A DNA stretch of 64,000 nucleotides, taken from Alloteropsis semialata. Its lineage: Eukaryota; Streptophyta; Magnoliopsida; Poales; Poaceae. The notes under the pieces are model-generated. The model was not told the origin of the DNA. It did no database searches and was given only the letters and a program-made list of their open reading frames with translations. A program made the translations under genes and the position numbers. Below, piece by piece: positions 24,057 through 36,339 of the stretch. The stretch spans positions 41,874,697 to 41,938,696 of the forward strand of contig CM014277.1 of the NCBI GenBank assembly GCA_004135705.1. Reading direction: 5' to 3'. Each line of letters begins with the position of its first letter. The stretch's first letter is position 1.

Positions 24057-24705
24057 TGATCCAGAGCCCAGAAGCCGAAGGAAGAATAGCCAAGTGGGCA
24101 CTTGAGCTAATGGGGAAGAACATCACCTATGCCCCGCGGAACGCCATCAAGTCACAAGCACTGGCCGACTTCGTCGCCGAGTGGACTGAGGTCCAAACCC
24201 TCCCGACCTCCATCGAGCACGAGACCTGGGTCATGTACTTCGACTGGTCGCTTATGAAAGAGGGAGCTGGAGTCGGACTTGTCTTCGTCTCGCCCCTGGG
24301 CGTGCGTATGCAGTACATGGCCCGACTACATTTCCCGGCCTCCAACAACGCTGCCGAATACGAGGCGCTCATCAACGGGCTCCGCATCGCCCTCGAGCTA
24401 GGGATATGGCGTCTCGAGGTCCATGGCGATTCAGAGCTCGTCGTCGATCAAGTAATGAAGGAATCAAGCTGCGTCAACCCCAAGATGGCTGCCTACTGCC
24501 AAGGCGGTACGCGAGCTGGAAGACAAGTTCCATGGCCTCGAACTCAAGCACATCCAGCGACGATACAACGAGGCGGCCAATACCCTTGCAAAGGCGGCCT
24601 CAAACCGAAAGCCCGTTCCCAATGGTGTCTTCGCCAAGGACCAGTACACGCCCTCCATCTGACTCGACGACGAGCCACCGGAGCCTCCGGCACAAGAAGC
24701 AACAG
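24057..24705 (+). pseudogene. Element D RNase H
   Basis: Contains VMYFDWSLMKEGAGVGLVF (the usual DGS is DWS), NNAAEYEALINGLRIALELG and VHGDSELVVDQV. A frameshift lies near 24480, after which the C-terminal part (LKHIQRRYNEAANTLAKAAS) is found in another frame. A loss of function is likely. Confidence 0.8.
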
Positions 24706-24707
24706 AG

Positions 24708-25991
24708 GTGATGGAAGTCGACAGAGTATCAGAACCCAACCTTGAAGACCCGGATTGGAGATTCCCGCTCCTCGAGTGGATCGTGCATGGAAAGCTCCCG
24801 CCTGACGAGACTGAAGCTCGGCGGATCGCACGCTGGGCCAAGACATTCACTCTCATCGAGGGAAAGCTCTACAGGCGGGGCTCATCCGGCGTCCTGATGC
24901 GTTGCATCCCTGCCCAGCAGGGGAGGGAATTATTGAAGGACGTCCACGCCGGGGCTTGCGGACATCACGCTGCGCCGAGAACTCTTGTCGGCAAAGCTTT
25001 CCGACAAGGTTTTTACTGGGCCACCGCTGTCGCCGACGCCAAGGATATCGTGCGCAGCTGCGAAGGATGCCAATTCTACGCACGACAAACCCACCTCCCG
25101 GCTCAAGCACTACAGACCATCCCCATCACCTGGCCTTTTGCCGTGTGGGGATTGGATCTAGTCGGGCCACTCAAGAAAGCACCCGGGGGCTTCACGCATC
25201 TCCTCGTCGCCGTCGACAAGTTCACCAAGTGGATTGAGGCAAGGCCTATCAGGAGGGTCCGCTCGGAGGAAGCTGTCCAGTTCTTCACCAACATCGTCTA
25301 TCGCTTTGGAGTCCCCAACGCGATCATCACCGACAACGGTACTCAGTTCACGGGCAAGAAGTTCCTTAACTTCTGCGACGCCTACAGCATCCGAGTAGAT
25401 TGGGCCGCCGTCAGCCATCCAAAAACCAACGGACAGGTAGAAAGGGCGAATGGCATGATCCTACAAGGACTAAAGCCGTGAATCTTCAAGCGCCTCGAGA
25501 AGTTCCGTGCAAGGTGGGTCGCAGAACTCCCATCCGTCCTTTGGAGCCTATGGACCACCCCAAGCCGAGCCACCGGCTGCACGCCTTTCTTCATGGTCCA
25601 CGGATCCGAGGCCGTCATCCCGACGGACCTCGACTATGGCAGCCCGAGGATTCGAGCATACGACGACGAAGGGAACCAAGCCTCTCTCGAGGACGCTGTC
25701 GACCAGCTAGATGAAGCACGCAGCATCGCCCTACTCCACTCGGCCAAGTACCAGCAAGCCTTGCGGAGGTACCACGACGGCAACGTCAGAAGCCGGGCGT
25801 TTCAAGTCGGCGACCTGGTCCTTCGACGAGTCCAGAGCAACCGCAACCGCCACAAGCTGCCGCCACTATGGGAAGGCCCTTACATCATCGATCAAGTCCT
25901 CCGCCCGGGAACTTTCAAGCTTAAAGACGAAGACGGCCGAGTTCTCTCCAACACTTGGAACATAGAACAGCTACGTCGCTTTTACCCTTAA
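24708..25991 (+). pseudogene. Element D integrase
   Basis: The zinc finger is intact (VHAGACGHH and CEGCQF). The catalytic core has all three acids in GLDLVGP, ITDNGTQF and NGQVERANG. A stop follows ILQGLKP (arginine expected, CGA to TGA). The C-terminal part continues from about 25482 to 25991 (MVHGSEAVIPTDL, FQVGDLVLRRV, LPPLWEGPYIIDQVL). This is the best preserved pol domain. Confidence 0.85.
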
Positions 25992-26820
25992 AAGTATCCG
26001 TACTTTGTCATTCGCTTACGATAATAAAAAGTACTACTTCAGTCCAAGTACTTTATAAGCTTCAGTCCGAGTACTTTATAAGCTTCGAGCACTTTTTCGA
26101 GTACTTTGCAAACCTGCAATCGTTTTCTGAAACACGCCTTTCGAGCTTTCTAACTGAGCAGCGAGCGACCCCTTCCTCACACGGGGTCGCCTGCCGCTCG
26201 GGGGCTCCACCCGGGGCACAGTGCCCCTCCTTTTTTCGCAAAAATCACGACAAAAGATCGCCCTCGTGTGTGATCGGCGGTACACTTTCCCGCTTAAGGG
26301 AAAAGGGAGACCAGCCTGCGCGGCTTTGTGATTGCGCCCGTCCAAGCCCCGAGTGCCTATGCCCCCGCGGCTACGGCGCTAGACTTGTGGGCAAGATCCA
26401 AGCCCTCGGACTGATCTCCTTTTGTTTTTCGTAACAAGCGACAAAGGAACCGTCCTAACTAGCTTTTGCTTCCGACACTTAAGACTGCTGCCTGATATGG
26501 TTCGGCCTCCTGAAATCGCTCGGGGGCTGCAAGTCCGAGTAACACAGCTATGCGACTAAGTGAAGCCTAACTCCCGAGTTCCTACGCCCTGACCGCTACG
26601 GAACGGAGCCCGGCTGGCGAAGTCCTAAGCTCTACCATCTCGGCTCACGGTCCCAAAGCATTCGGAAGAAAATGAAAATAGTGGGCAACAGATAAAAGCA
26701 TGAGCCACTTAATAAAAAACGAGTTCTCAACAGGGGAGCGACCTTTTGTAGGGAATTAACTTCATTTACATTACAAAATGACAGTCCTAAGTTCCCTACA
26801 TTTCTACTGTTCTGTTACAG
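25992..26820 (+). other. Element D spacer between pol and the antisense gene
   Basis: No coding frame recognised. It holds two and a half tandem copies of a 24-bp unit (CTTCAGTCCGAGTACTTTAT type) at about 26037-26110, and two copies of GCTCGGGGGCT (26196-26206 and 26518-26528), the same word found in the polypurine tract before the 3' LTR. Confidence 0.6.
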
Positions 26821-29800
26821 CTAGAGGTCCCTCAGGGCGACGGCGATCATTTCGTCGGCAAAGGAGGAGGACTCGGCTTCAATTGCGTCATACTCGTGGT
26901 CCTCATAGCCGGGAGCCCATCCACCTCGCAGGCATTCCCGCTCCATGCTCGGGTAATGCGTCAAGAACATGGCGACGATTCTCCGCACCACGCTCTGCCT
27001 AAGCTCCAAAGCCTGCTCCCGAGTTCTTCCTGGGACGAGGGCGATGCGCTCCACCAGCGACGGACCGCCGCCGATGCTGAGCTCCTCCAGCAGGTGCTCG
27101 ACGGCCTGAACTAGGACCTGATGGACCTCGGACTTTTTCTCGAGGGCCTTCTGACTCCGCTCAGCCGCCGCCCTCGACCTCCGGAGGTCCTCGACAGCTC
27201 CTGCAGAAATTTCCTCGTCAGAGTTATCACGGAGAAAAGAAAACAAGAGGAAGGACGAGGGGAAACATGATGCATACTGGCCATCTCCGCCCTCAGGTCA
27301 TGGCCAAGCTGCACCAACTCCTGGTTCGTGGCAAAAGCCTTGGAGACCTCACCCTGCTCCGTTTTCAGTTTGGTCTCCAGGTCGGCTTTCTGAGTTCGGA
27401 GGGCCGTACCGATGAACAAAGACAAGCAACCGTCAGTGACTCGAAAGACAATGGAAAGAGTAACCCGACAACAAAGGAACTCGAAAAAATGACTTACCGA
27501 GGATCTCCTCCTCCCGCTTCTGAGTGATCTCCTTGAGATGAGCCCCCTCATCAGTGGCGGCCTTGAGTTTGCCGGCCAGGTTAACCGCCTCGTTATTGGC
27601 CTTCTTCAGGTCAAGGGCGGCGTCATTGACGTCCTTCTGGACGTCCGCCACCTTCGTCTTCAGGCTCTCATTCTCCTGAACGGCGGCCTCTTTCTCTCGG
27701 TCTGCGGCCTGGACTGCCGTTCGCGCCTCGGCCGCTCTCTTCTCGGCCTTGGTCACCCTCGCCTCAAGGGCGGCCTTCTCCTCCTCGTCGCGGGTGAGCG
27801 CCTCTGTCCCGGCCTGCTGAGCCGTAGCTAGCCGAGCCTCAAGCTCCGCCTTCTCCGCCTTCGTCTGATCAACGGCGTGCCACAGCCCGGCCTCTCGACG
27901 GAGGAACAAAGATTTGTCTGAGCTGCGCTTCATGATTTCCTGCATCCAGAGATAACAAAATATGGATAGTGCGGTCAGACACAACGAAAGCAGAGCCGTC
28001 TCGAAAACAGAAGGAGAACAGGAACCCCAGTATTTACTCGGGCGGGCTTGATGATCATCCTATCGAAGGTCTTCTGTACGGTACGGAGGCCCTCGGCGAG
28101 AGTCTCGCACTCCTTCATCTCCGTCTTATCATTAAGCTCGAAGAGGGTCTGCCCTGGGTTTCGGCGGTCGACCCACATCAGCCGGCCCTCGCACGGCAGG
28201 TTGGGGTCGTCCTCAATGGACACCAGGGCCTTGAAACGACGATCCATCGTCATCAGCCCCAGGGTGTCGGTGAAGTCCTCCGGGATTCCCCTCGATGGGC
28301 TCGGGGGCCTCCCGGACCCCGAGCTTGGCTCCCCTGCGGAGTGGACGTCGGCTCCCTGAGGATGGCCTGTTGGGGAGTTCTCGAGCGTGACGACCTCCAG
28401 CGGCTCCTCCTCGGAAATGGCCTCGGGGGCTTCAGCAGTCGCCGCCGAAGGAGTGGCGGCAACCGAAGGGGCCCTAGGCACCTCCGCCTCGGCTCTCTCG
28501 GGGACGACCTCGGTCTCCGGAAGGGAAGCAGCCTCGCGGCCGACTGGCTCGGCGACATTCTCCTTGACGCCGGCCAGGCTTGCCGCCTCTTGAGGGGAGG
28601 GAGGATCGGCCCTACCAGCTGTTGCTCTAGCTCCGCCTGGTACGCCGCAACGTCCTCCTCCGAGGGGACAGTCTGCGCGACGCCCAGGCCCATCAAGCTA
28701 TCCTCACTGCCTTGAGGGGTCTCCACCTCCGCGGAGGGTGTCTCCCTCCGAGCAGTCACCTCGGCCCGCTCGGCCGAGGGCCTTGACGTTGGCGTTGGCA
28801 CGGTAACCGGGGCATCGGCGTCCGGGGCCGCCGGGCGCAGTACTGGGGAGCCGCCTCGAGCGGCTTGGAGGCCTGGCTGGAACAACAAAGGTATAGAAAG
28901 CCCGACTAAGGAAGAAGCCGGACACAAAAATAGGAACTACTCGGAAAGAACAGAACATGACTTACCTCGCCGACACGGTCCGGGACCACTTGACGCTCGT
29001 CGGCGTCGAGTCCGCTGAAGGCGACGGCCTCTTGGCCCCCGACAACATTGTCGGAATGGGGACCGCCTGCAGGGAGTCGGCACCTCCACCCGAGTGGGGC
29101 GCCACGTGATCAGTCAGGCTTCCTCCCTCGACACGGGAAGGGCCTGATTTCCCCGCCGCGACCTCCGCTGGGACGGAAAGAGTCCGCCTCTCCCTCGTAG
29201 GAGATGCCGACGAATGGCTCCCCCAGCTGGTTTCGCTTTCCCGGCCGAAGGAGGGACCGTGGAGGCGTCTCGCCCCCACCTGGGGCCCTCGCCGTTGAAG
29301 GGGCCGACGGATGACGCTTGTCCACCCGTGGTGAGGGTCTCCTAGGGGAGCGCGACCCCCTAGGGGGTAAGCTGCCCGAGGAGACGCGCTCCGATGAGTC
29401 GCGCCTCTTGTCTCGTCGGGAGGGGGCCGCACTCCGCCGCAAGTCCCTCGGCGGGCGGAGGCGTGCGGTCGCGCCGCTCGCACTGGCCATGCCGGGTGGA
29501 CCGGTGGGGTTGGCCCGACCGACCACCCCCGCTCCTCTCTGCGCCCGACTGCGGCGTCCTCTCGCTCCCACTGAGCCTCGGCTCTCGAGCCGAGGATGAG
29601 GGCGGTGCCACCACGACTGCCACGGACTTTACAGAAGGGGCACCCCTGCCCATCTCCTCCTCGTCACTCTCCGTCTCCTCCGAGTCCCCCTCCGCAGGTT
29701 CCAACTCTAGGTCCTCGTCTTCGAAGACATCGTCGCCCAACCTCCTCCTCTTGGCCCGGTAGGCGTTTCTCGTCCTCTTGTCCACCTCGCGCTGTTTCCA

Positions 29801-30841
29801 CTGCTCCTGGCGCTTCTTCTTGGCCTTGTTCCTCTCGACGGCAGCGCGGTTCGCCGCCCTGTCCTTGGGAAGAGGCGCCCGGGAGAAGGTGACGTCGTTG
29901 CTCTTCACCTAAAGAACTCGGGGTTAAAAGGAGAAAAGGGGCCCCAGATCAAATCAAAGGCAAGAGACAGGGTCCTTATGATGGCCTTGGTGCCATCGTC
30001 CGGAAGCATCGGAAGAAGGCGACGCGGCGGGTACTCGAACCCAGCCAACCGGCGCCATACCTCGTCCACCGAGGGCAGTGGCTGCACTGTCACCGTCCCC
30101 GCAAAGGGAGCCCTGTCCGGGGTCATCTGCCACATCTCGAGGGCGCGCCACCTCAGCGGCATGATCCCCCTTGAGAGGTAGCCGCCGATGACCTCCACCA
30201 TAGTCACCCCCTGGTCCCGGAGCCGGCCGAGGGCTTTCCAGGCATTCCTGAGAAGCCTCTCCCAGTCCTTCTTCTCGGGCCTGTACGCCCAGTTCTCGGG
30301 CGCCTTCTTGAACCACCCTCCGGTGTACACTGGGAGGGGGTGCTTGGGGTCGTTCTTGAGGTAGAACCACCCGGGATGCCATTCCTTGTTTGAAGTCACA
30401 AGCTTGCCCGGGATGTAGTCCTCCGACCTCCCCTACTTCATCTTCAATGAGGCACACCCTATCGTCGCGGGGGCGCCGCTTTCGTCGGTCAGCAACACGA
30501 ACTTGAAGAAGTACCGGAACAAATCCCAGTGGGCCTCTGTCCCCAGGTACCCCTCGCACAACGCCACGAACGTCGCCATTTGCTGGATCTCGTTCGGGTT
30601 GAGCTGGTGGAGCTCCAGACCGTACTCATTCAGCACTGCACGGATGAACCTCCCCGCGGGGGCGGCGAACCCATGCTCGTGGAAGGCAACGAAGGAGACG
30701 ACGGACCCGGGCGGCAGTCGGGGGAAGTCCTCCAAACTGGGCTTCATCCACTCCTTGGCCTCCGTCAGCGGCGGGAGCGCTCCTCCCTTCACGAGCCCCT
30801 CCAACTGCGCTTGGGTCACGTGGAGCGCACCTAGTTCGACA
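26821..30841 (-). pseudogene. Antisense gene of element D (gypsy-type transposon domain protein)
   Basis: Runs against gag-pol. The N-terminal half (30841 to about 29925) matches the plant putative gypsy-type transposon domain: VKGGALPPL, FHEHGFAAPAGRFIRAVLNEYGLELHQLNPNEIQQMATFVALCEGYLG, in pieces. It is followed by a basic region and long Ala/Glu/Lys coiled coils (about 27500-27900 and 27270-27400) and a C-terminus ending at 26821. GT donors fit at 28965 and 27497 and near 27283, with CAG acceptors near 27937 and 27205, so it looks spliced. Lesions: a one-base shift just after the start, and a CAG-to-TAG-type stop at about 30433. Function is unknown. Confidence 0.7.
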
Positions 30842-31417
30842 TGGTGGATTCATGGGGAGAGGAAAATGCGAACTGGGAAGGAGGATTCTAGGGAGGCGCA
30901 AGTGCAGCAGCGGCAGCAGAGGAGACGAAGGCGCAGCGGAAGGCGAAAAGGCCAGGGGTGAGTTTAACCCTAGACGGCCGCGGCGCAGAGCAATAAAAAG
31001 GGAGGCGAAGCGGGGCGGCGGCATTAAATGCGCGGGCCCACCATCGGCACGGCTGCGACGTGCGCCCGTCGCTTCGGCTGACGACCTCAAAAGGCACGCC
31101 CCTCCTCCACGCGGCGTAAGGCGGGCCGAGGTCTCCGCTCCCGGCCCACCAGTGGTTGTGTAGGGCTCCGGCCCAACAACTCCCCTTCCCGACTAACGCC
31201 AGAACTCTTCACTACCCCGACGGCCTCCAAGGCAAACTACTCGTCTCCATCAACTCTTTAAGCCTTAACAAGAGTATCTACTCTTCCCAAGGCTAGGGGG
31301 CTACACCCGGCGGGTGCGCTCGCGCGCAACCCACCGAAAAAACCACACCTCAACACTTCCCCATAGCGGCTGAACCTGGGCACGAGTCCTTAACTCCCAC
31401 CCAGGCTCGGGGGCTAC
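30842..31417 (+). other. Element D: promoter side of the antisense gene and polypurine tract
   Basis: GC-rich sequence upstream of the antisense start, then AT-richer sequence to the polypurine tract GGCTCGGGGGCTAC (31404-31417) next to the 3' LTR. A variant GCTAGGGGGCT lies near 31291. No clear TATA box was found for the antisense gene. Confidence 0.5.
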
Positions 31418-32399
31418 TGACGAGGGTCTAAACCAGGGGTGACCAACCAACCCTCTGATCAACGACGCATCGCCAATTTCCTCTTCAAAAACAAGAAATA
31501 ACACCCCAGATCGAACAAGCCTACTTCGTCCGAATGGTTTTGGGCCCACTCGGGAAAGCCCCGTATGGGAGACTGTCCTCCGACGAGACTCCGCCTCGCC
31601 CGACGAGTCTCCGCCTCGCCCGACTGGCTCGCTTGGCGTCACTCCCCGCTTTTACCCATTCTGGACCATACCTACTTGGTACTCGCCATGTTAGAATGGG
31701 ATGGGCGCCTGTCCTTCACCACGGCAGCAACAGGGACGCCCGCCTCGTCAGAACAGGAACACTACAGTCCCGGAAAGGACGCTCGCAAGCTCACATGAGG
31801 ACACCTGGAATCCGAGGGGAGACACCTGGAGTCCGAAGGCAACACCTGGAGTCCAAGGGAGAATAGAACCAGTCAACCACGGCCCGAGAACTACTCGGGG
31901 ATGTGCCCGAGAAGCCACCCACACCAGCTACTCGGACGCCGCCGGCTCCAGGTCAAACGGAGCGCCCCATTCCGTCAACACCAACTACTACAGTGGTCAC
32001 CTGTACGTCTCGTGCGGCTCGGGACGCAAAATGACTGCGAGGACCCCGGCGCTGTAACTAGCTTTGTAATTTCTTCCTTTTTACCCTCCTCCTTTCTTGC
32101 TCCCCTTACGACTATAAAAGGGGATCAGGGGACGGTCGAGGGAAAAAAGAGGAAGAACACTCGAACACACACCACTCTGTAACACTCTACACAGGGACTT
32201 GGGACCATACTCCCTCTCCCGACTAGTTTGTATCCCCTACTACAGACTTGGACTCGAGAACATCGGCTCACACTGGACGTAGGGTGTTACTCTCCGGAGG
32301 CCCGAACCAGTATAATTCCCTGTGTCTCTCGAGCCACCATCCAGCGCCCTGACACGCGATCGTAGAAATATTACTTGCTGGGGGTAGAGAACCCCGACA
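31418..32399 (+). repeat. 3' LTR of element D (982 bp)
   Basis: Begins TGACGAGGGTC and ends CCCCGACA like the 5' LTR, with a few transitions and two rather than five minisatellite units. The TATA box is at about 32113. Confidence 0.9.
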
Positions 32400-32694
32400 C
32401 AGGGTTTGAGAGATGTCAAAAAAGTAAAGGTATATTTATTTGATCGATTGGATAAACCCTCAATCGGCTGTGGCCCTTTATATTTATAGGGTGGGGAGGT
32501 CTTGCCCCGCAAGGAAAGTCCTAAAACAACTCGGATCTACAAAAAGAGTCCAATTCTACTAGGACTCGGGGAAAACCGGTGCCACCGGTTTCTAAATCCG
32601 GTGTCACCGGATTTGGTTGCCAGACAGGCAACAGCTACTGAATCCGGTGCCACCGGTTCTAGAATCCGGTCCCATCCGTTTTTGATCGCCAACA
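32400..32694 (-). repeat. 5' LTR of element C, right part
   Basis: Continues the LTR interrupted at 18869 and ends ATCGCCAACA followed by the duplication AGTAC. Paired motifs lie at 32575-32589, 32597-32611 and 32643-32657. Confidence 0.85.
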
Positions 32695-32699
32695 AGTAC

Positions 32700-32945
32700 A
32701 AAGGGTACGCCAGTATGGCTCAGAGCGAGGGGGGCGATAGTATAGCTGGCTTGGTTCCAGTAGGGCATATTGTACATTTGTACCACGGTTTACATACTAC
32801 AGTATGTGACATGGGACTAATCGATCTGACAATCGATAGGCTTAGCTCCAATACGGTATATTTTTATGTTCTAAAAGTAATAACAGAACTAGTTTTCTAA
32901 CTTATTTATGTTGTCCAATCAGGTGGCTGTACACTATGTCTATAT
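32700..32945. other. Host sequence right of element C
   Basis: Continues the locus interrupted at 10785. No gene recognised. Confidence 0.4.
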
Positions 32946-34025
32946 CACTACAGGATAAAGGGGCTTCATTCCGACCCCAATTTTGCATTGGTATCGATTT
33001 TTTTTTTGTTCGGTACTAATGCCCTCCATTAGTATTCGATCCAATGGCTAGTTCCCTGGGAGGCCTAGGGAGAACTTTAGTACTGGGCTGCTAACTCACT
33101 TTAGTACCGGGCCCTGACCACCTTAATTTAGTACCGGCGGTAGCTGCGTCTCGTACTAAAGGAAGGGCTGTAGTACCAGGCACAACCGCCGTCCGGTACT
33201 AAAGCTGTCATGAAAATATTCGAAGTGTTTGGCCGGCCGCGCTCTCACCTCTCACCCTTTGCATTCTCTCCCCAGCCTGACTTCCAACCTTATCTCTTCT
33301 CTCGATATTATCTCTTGTCTCTTCCATCTCCTCCCTTTCCTCTTCCTTCTCTCCTCTCTCATGGTGACTGAGAGCGCGCAGCGGGCGGTCCCTGGCCTCG
33401 GGCGTGGGGCAGGCGGCCCCTGGGTGGCGCGCGGTGGCCAGACACGGCACGGGCGCCCCCGGTCTACCTCAGTGCGCGGCGGGCAGCCGCCTTGGCATCG
33501 GCGTCGGCGTATTTGTAATTGTTAGTTGTGTTTGTAATCCTTTCTTTGTGCTTGTAATCTTTTGTTTGATTGGTTGCATGTGCCTGTAATCTTGGTTTGT
33601 TTGGTTGGATGTGAATCTAAGTGAGCTAGAGAGAGGTTGTGGAGTTCTCCGACACCTTGCTCCTTCCTTTCTCTCTTTTCATTTTTTCCCATATCCATGA
33701 CATATGTTTTCTTCTTTCTTTTACATGTTTTTCTTCACATTGTTGAAAAGAGATGAAGGAGAAGAAAGAAGAACCGAAGAAGATGAGCAGTGGGGAAAAA
33801 AGAGGAGAGAGAGTGGAAGGGGAGGGACCGGAAAGCTCAATTATTTTTTTAGTCAAAAATTGCTTTAGTACCGGCTGGTAATACTAGGCGGTATTAACGT
33901 GCCTCTCCGGTACTAAAGGGTGATACTAAAGGGTACCCCTTTTGTACCAAAATCCTGGTACCGAGCAGGGATCCGATACTAAAAGGGGTCACAAGCTGGT
34001 ACTAGAGGCCCTTTCTCTAGTCGTG
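32946..34025. mobile_element. Mini-CACTA transposon (1080 bp)
   Basis: The left end is CACTACAGGATAAAGGGG and the right end, read inverted, CACGACTAGAGAAAGGG. Both are flanked by TAT (32943-32945 and 34026-34028), the 3-bp duplication of CACTA elements. Both subterminal regions have many copies of GGTACTAAA or its complement, likely transposase-binding sites. The interior codes for nothing recognisable, so mobilisation would need a transposase from elsewhere. Confidence 0.85.
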
Positions 34026-34028
34026 TAT

Positions 34029-34414
34029 CGGAGCCCATAAAGAGTTGCTTCGGCACAATGTAGAAGCACTGAGCTAGCCCCTTCTGAGCCACATGTTAAT
34101 GTAAGGACTAACAAGTAGTTGCATGCTACAGAGATCGATCCTCTAGTATTTAGTAAAAATAGATCCAGCATATATTTTGCATATCTAAGTAACCAAGGAA
34201 TTCAGATCTAATCTATGATCTCGAGTTCCTAACATGTGCTGTATATGTGCATAGTACTCTCTTGATTTAAGTAAAGCTGATGTTGACATGCATAAGTATC
34301 AGTTTAGTTTATTGTAAAGAGGATTAAGTTCTGAATTCTTAATTCAGTTTAGTTTCAGGCTTATTGACGAATTGTAAGGGTTTGATCGAATATTTAGTTT
34401 CCAAGACCTGTCTG
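34029..34414. other. Unassigned spacer
   Basis: No gene or repeat recognised between the mini-CACTA and the SINE. Confidence 0.4.
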
Positions 34415-34428
34415 GAGACAGGTGCATG

Positions 34429-34751
34429 CAGTGGAACTAAGCGTAGTTTAGTTGGTTGGGTTTCTTGTGATGGAACCTACCCACCTGGGTTCGAGTCTCC
34501 GACTCGACACGGGTGTCATATTTTTCTAGATTTATTCCAAGATTTAATTGGTGCTATTTTTTTTAGTGGTAGGTGATGTGCCCGTCGATAGAGAGGTGCC
34601 TATGGTGACTTCGTCAATCTCAAGATCGGAACAGCCAGCCAGTCTCTCGGAGGTGCTCATAGGGGTAGGATTTGCGTGCGTGTATTGATAGAGGTGAGTG
34701 TGCATGTGTGTGAGTGTCTGCGTCTGTACTGGTCTTTCGCAAAAAAAAAGA
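34429..34751 (+). mobile_element. tRNA-derived SINE
   Basis: Begins with an RNA polymerase III box A-like TAGTTTAGTTGG and a box B GGTTCGAGTCTCC near 34490, has a tRNA-unrelated body, and ends in TTTCGC plus an A-tail. The duplication GAGACAGGTGCATG precedes it (34415-34428) and follows it (34752-34765, one mismatch). A second tail plus duplication follows at 34778-34808. Confidence 0.75.
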
Positions 34752-34841
34752 GAGACTGGTGCATGTATTGGTAAGTTATCTTTCGCAAAAAAAAGAGACA
34801 GGTGCATGTATTGGTAAGTTCTCTCACTGCATATAAACATT

Positions 34842-35565
34842 ATGTGTTTTTATGATCAATATGGTTTTTGGAATGACTTAGTTAAACTACAACCTGACAT
34901 TTTTTTGTTATTGCAACAATTTGATGAGGACATCACTCCGTCGGATGCACACAACACTCCTCCGATGGACATTCAAGGTCCAATCACTAGAGCTCGCGCG
35001 CGACAATTAAATCTAGATGTGAGCTCGTTCTTAAGCACTTTCTTTTATGAATTTGAGAATCGATTGCTACCTAATGATTATATTATGATTAGGAACCAAG
35101 GAGAGGACCAGAAAATGCATGGAGAGGAGCTTGGAGGCGTGGATGACCAGCAAGTGTCGACCAAGACACGTGGAGGCCCAATACAACTCGACTTCGAGTC
35201 CATCTCGGGGTCTAGGAGCAGTCTGTCTTAGATTGGACACCCAGGCCGCATACGGAGTCCGATTTCAACATTCTATATATGGATGGAAAGCTAATTTGAT
35301 AGAGCTTCCAATGGTGGTTCCATGTCCAAATTGCTTCGGAGTCAACGGGAATCATCGAAACAAGTGGACGTCCCGAATCTGTCCCGGCGCTGCATCGCCG
35401 TATTTTGGCCTTTGGGCCGTGTATCGTGTGAGAGCCCATTTGGGGCGCGTCCAGGGGGTCGACGACCCTAGACTCTATAATACAGTAGCCATCACCCAAG
35501 TTAGGGTTTGGGTTTTGCTTAGATTGAATCTGTCAAGAACAGTGTCGCCGTTCCTCGTTTTGTGA
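34842..35565 (+). pseudogene. 3' end of a gypsy polyprotein (fragment)
   Basis: The frame from 34842 includes GPITRARARQLN, the C-terminal tail seen in many plant gypsy polyproteins. After a frame change near 35230 the sequence continues in the style of the same family's 3' region up to about 35790. No LTR edge or target duplication could be fixed, so this is a truncated remnant. Confidence 0.6.
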
Positions 35566-35799
35566 GACCCCAGCTCGTGAGTTTAATCATACATCAGCAA
35601 TTCGGTTGCATTCTTCTTGTTCTTGCTTGTGTTCTTCGATTCGCAGGCAAGGATTAGCCTTCTTGGTGAGGTCGACCGCTGGTCGATAACCTAAGGAGAC
35701 ATGGTGCTGCGATTGCGGGGTTCGAGACATGTTGTTCGGTAGCCGGATCGACATGTGTCAAGTTTTCAACAAATCGAGAGTTACCGGAACCTTTCGGAA

Positions 35800-36330
35800 G
35801 ATCGGGAACCCTAGTTCACATCATAATTGACATATGCCATCATTTTCCCATCTTTTACTCTGACCAGTTGAACAATTTTCATATGTACATATGCCACTAT
35901 TTTCCTTTTTGTTACTGCTGACCAACTGGACAAAACAGCACATCCTCTTGAATACGTAACTCACCTATATATTTTTACTGCAGGCTAAATACATGATACT
36001 CTGGATGTTGAGACGATTGCAAGATGAAGTGCATGCATGATTTTCTCCCATGAAAAATGTACCACTTCAGATGTCATGTACTTTCTTTTTGGTTTAGAAC
36101 ATTTTATTTACTAAATCATCTGTAAATAACCGCACTGTATCATTTTCTCACCCCTGCACAGAAAAAATATTTAATGGAAATATATTCTTGGCTTCTGAAT
36201 GTTGGTGTTTGTGTCTGTTGTTGATGGATGTATAAGATCATCTCACTACTTCTGTAATTGACCAAGCCATTTTGGCATTGAAAAGGCTGCTCATTGAAAA
36301 CGCAAAAAGAATCATGAAAGCAGTTTTCTT
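35800..36330. other. Unassigned spacer
   Basis: AT-rich; no gene or repeat recognised. Confidence 0.4.
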
Positions 36331-36339
36331 TCAATATTG

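Larger units (their letters stand above)
18870..32399 (+). mobile_element. Element D: 13.5-kb gypsy retrotransposon with antisense gene
   Basis: Two LTRs (18870-19909 and 31418-32399), primer-binding site, gag-pol on the plus strand, then about 5.4 kb of extra sequence with a long antisense gene, then the polypurine tract. The target duplication is TAGGG on the left and CAGGG on the right, one mismatch. Pol order and the extra antisense ORF fit the Tat branch of plant gypsy elements. Several stops and frameshifts make it non-autonomous, although the LTRs remain very similar, so insertion looks recent. Confidence 0.9.

Noticed and set aside
33229..33589. Open frames inside the mini-CACTA
   Set aside because: No domain, and they lie in the non-coding interior of a small non-autonomous element.
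34439..34512. Functional tRNA gene
   Set aside because: Only box A and box B similarity is present, followed by a SINE body, A-tail and target duplication.
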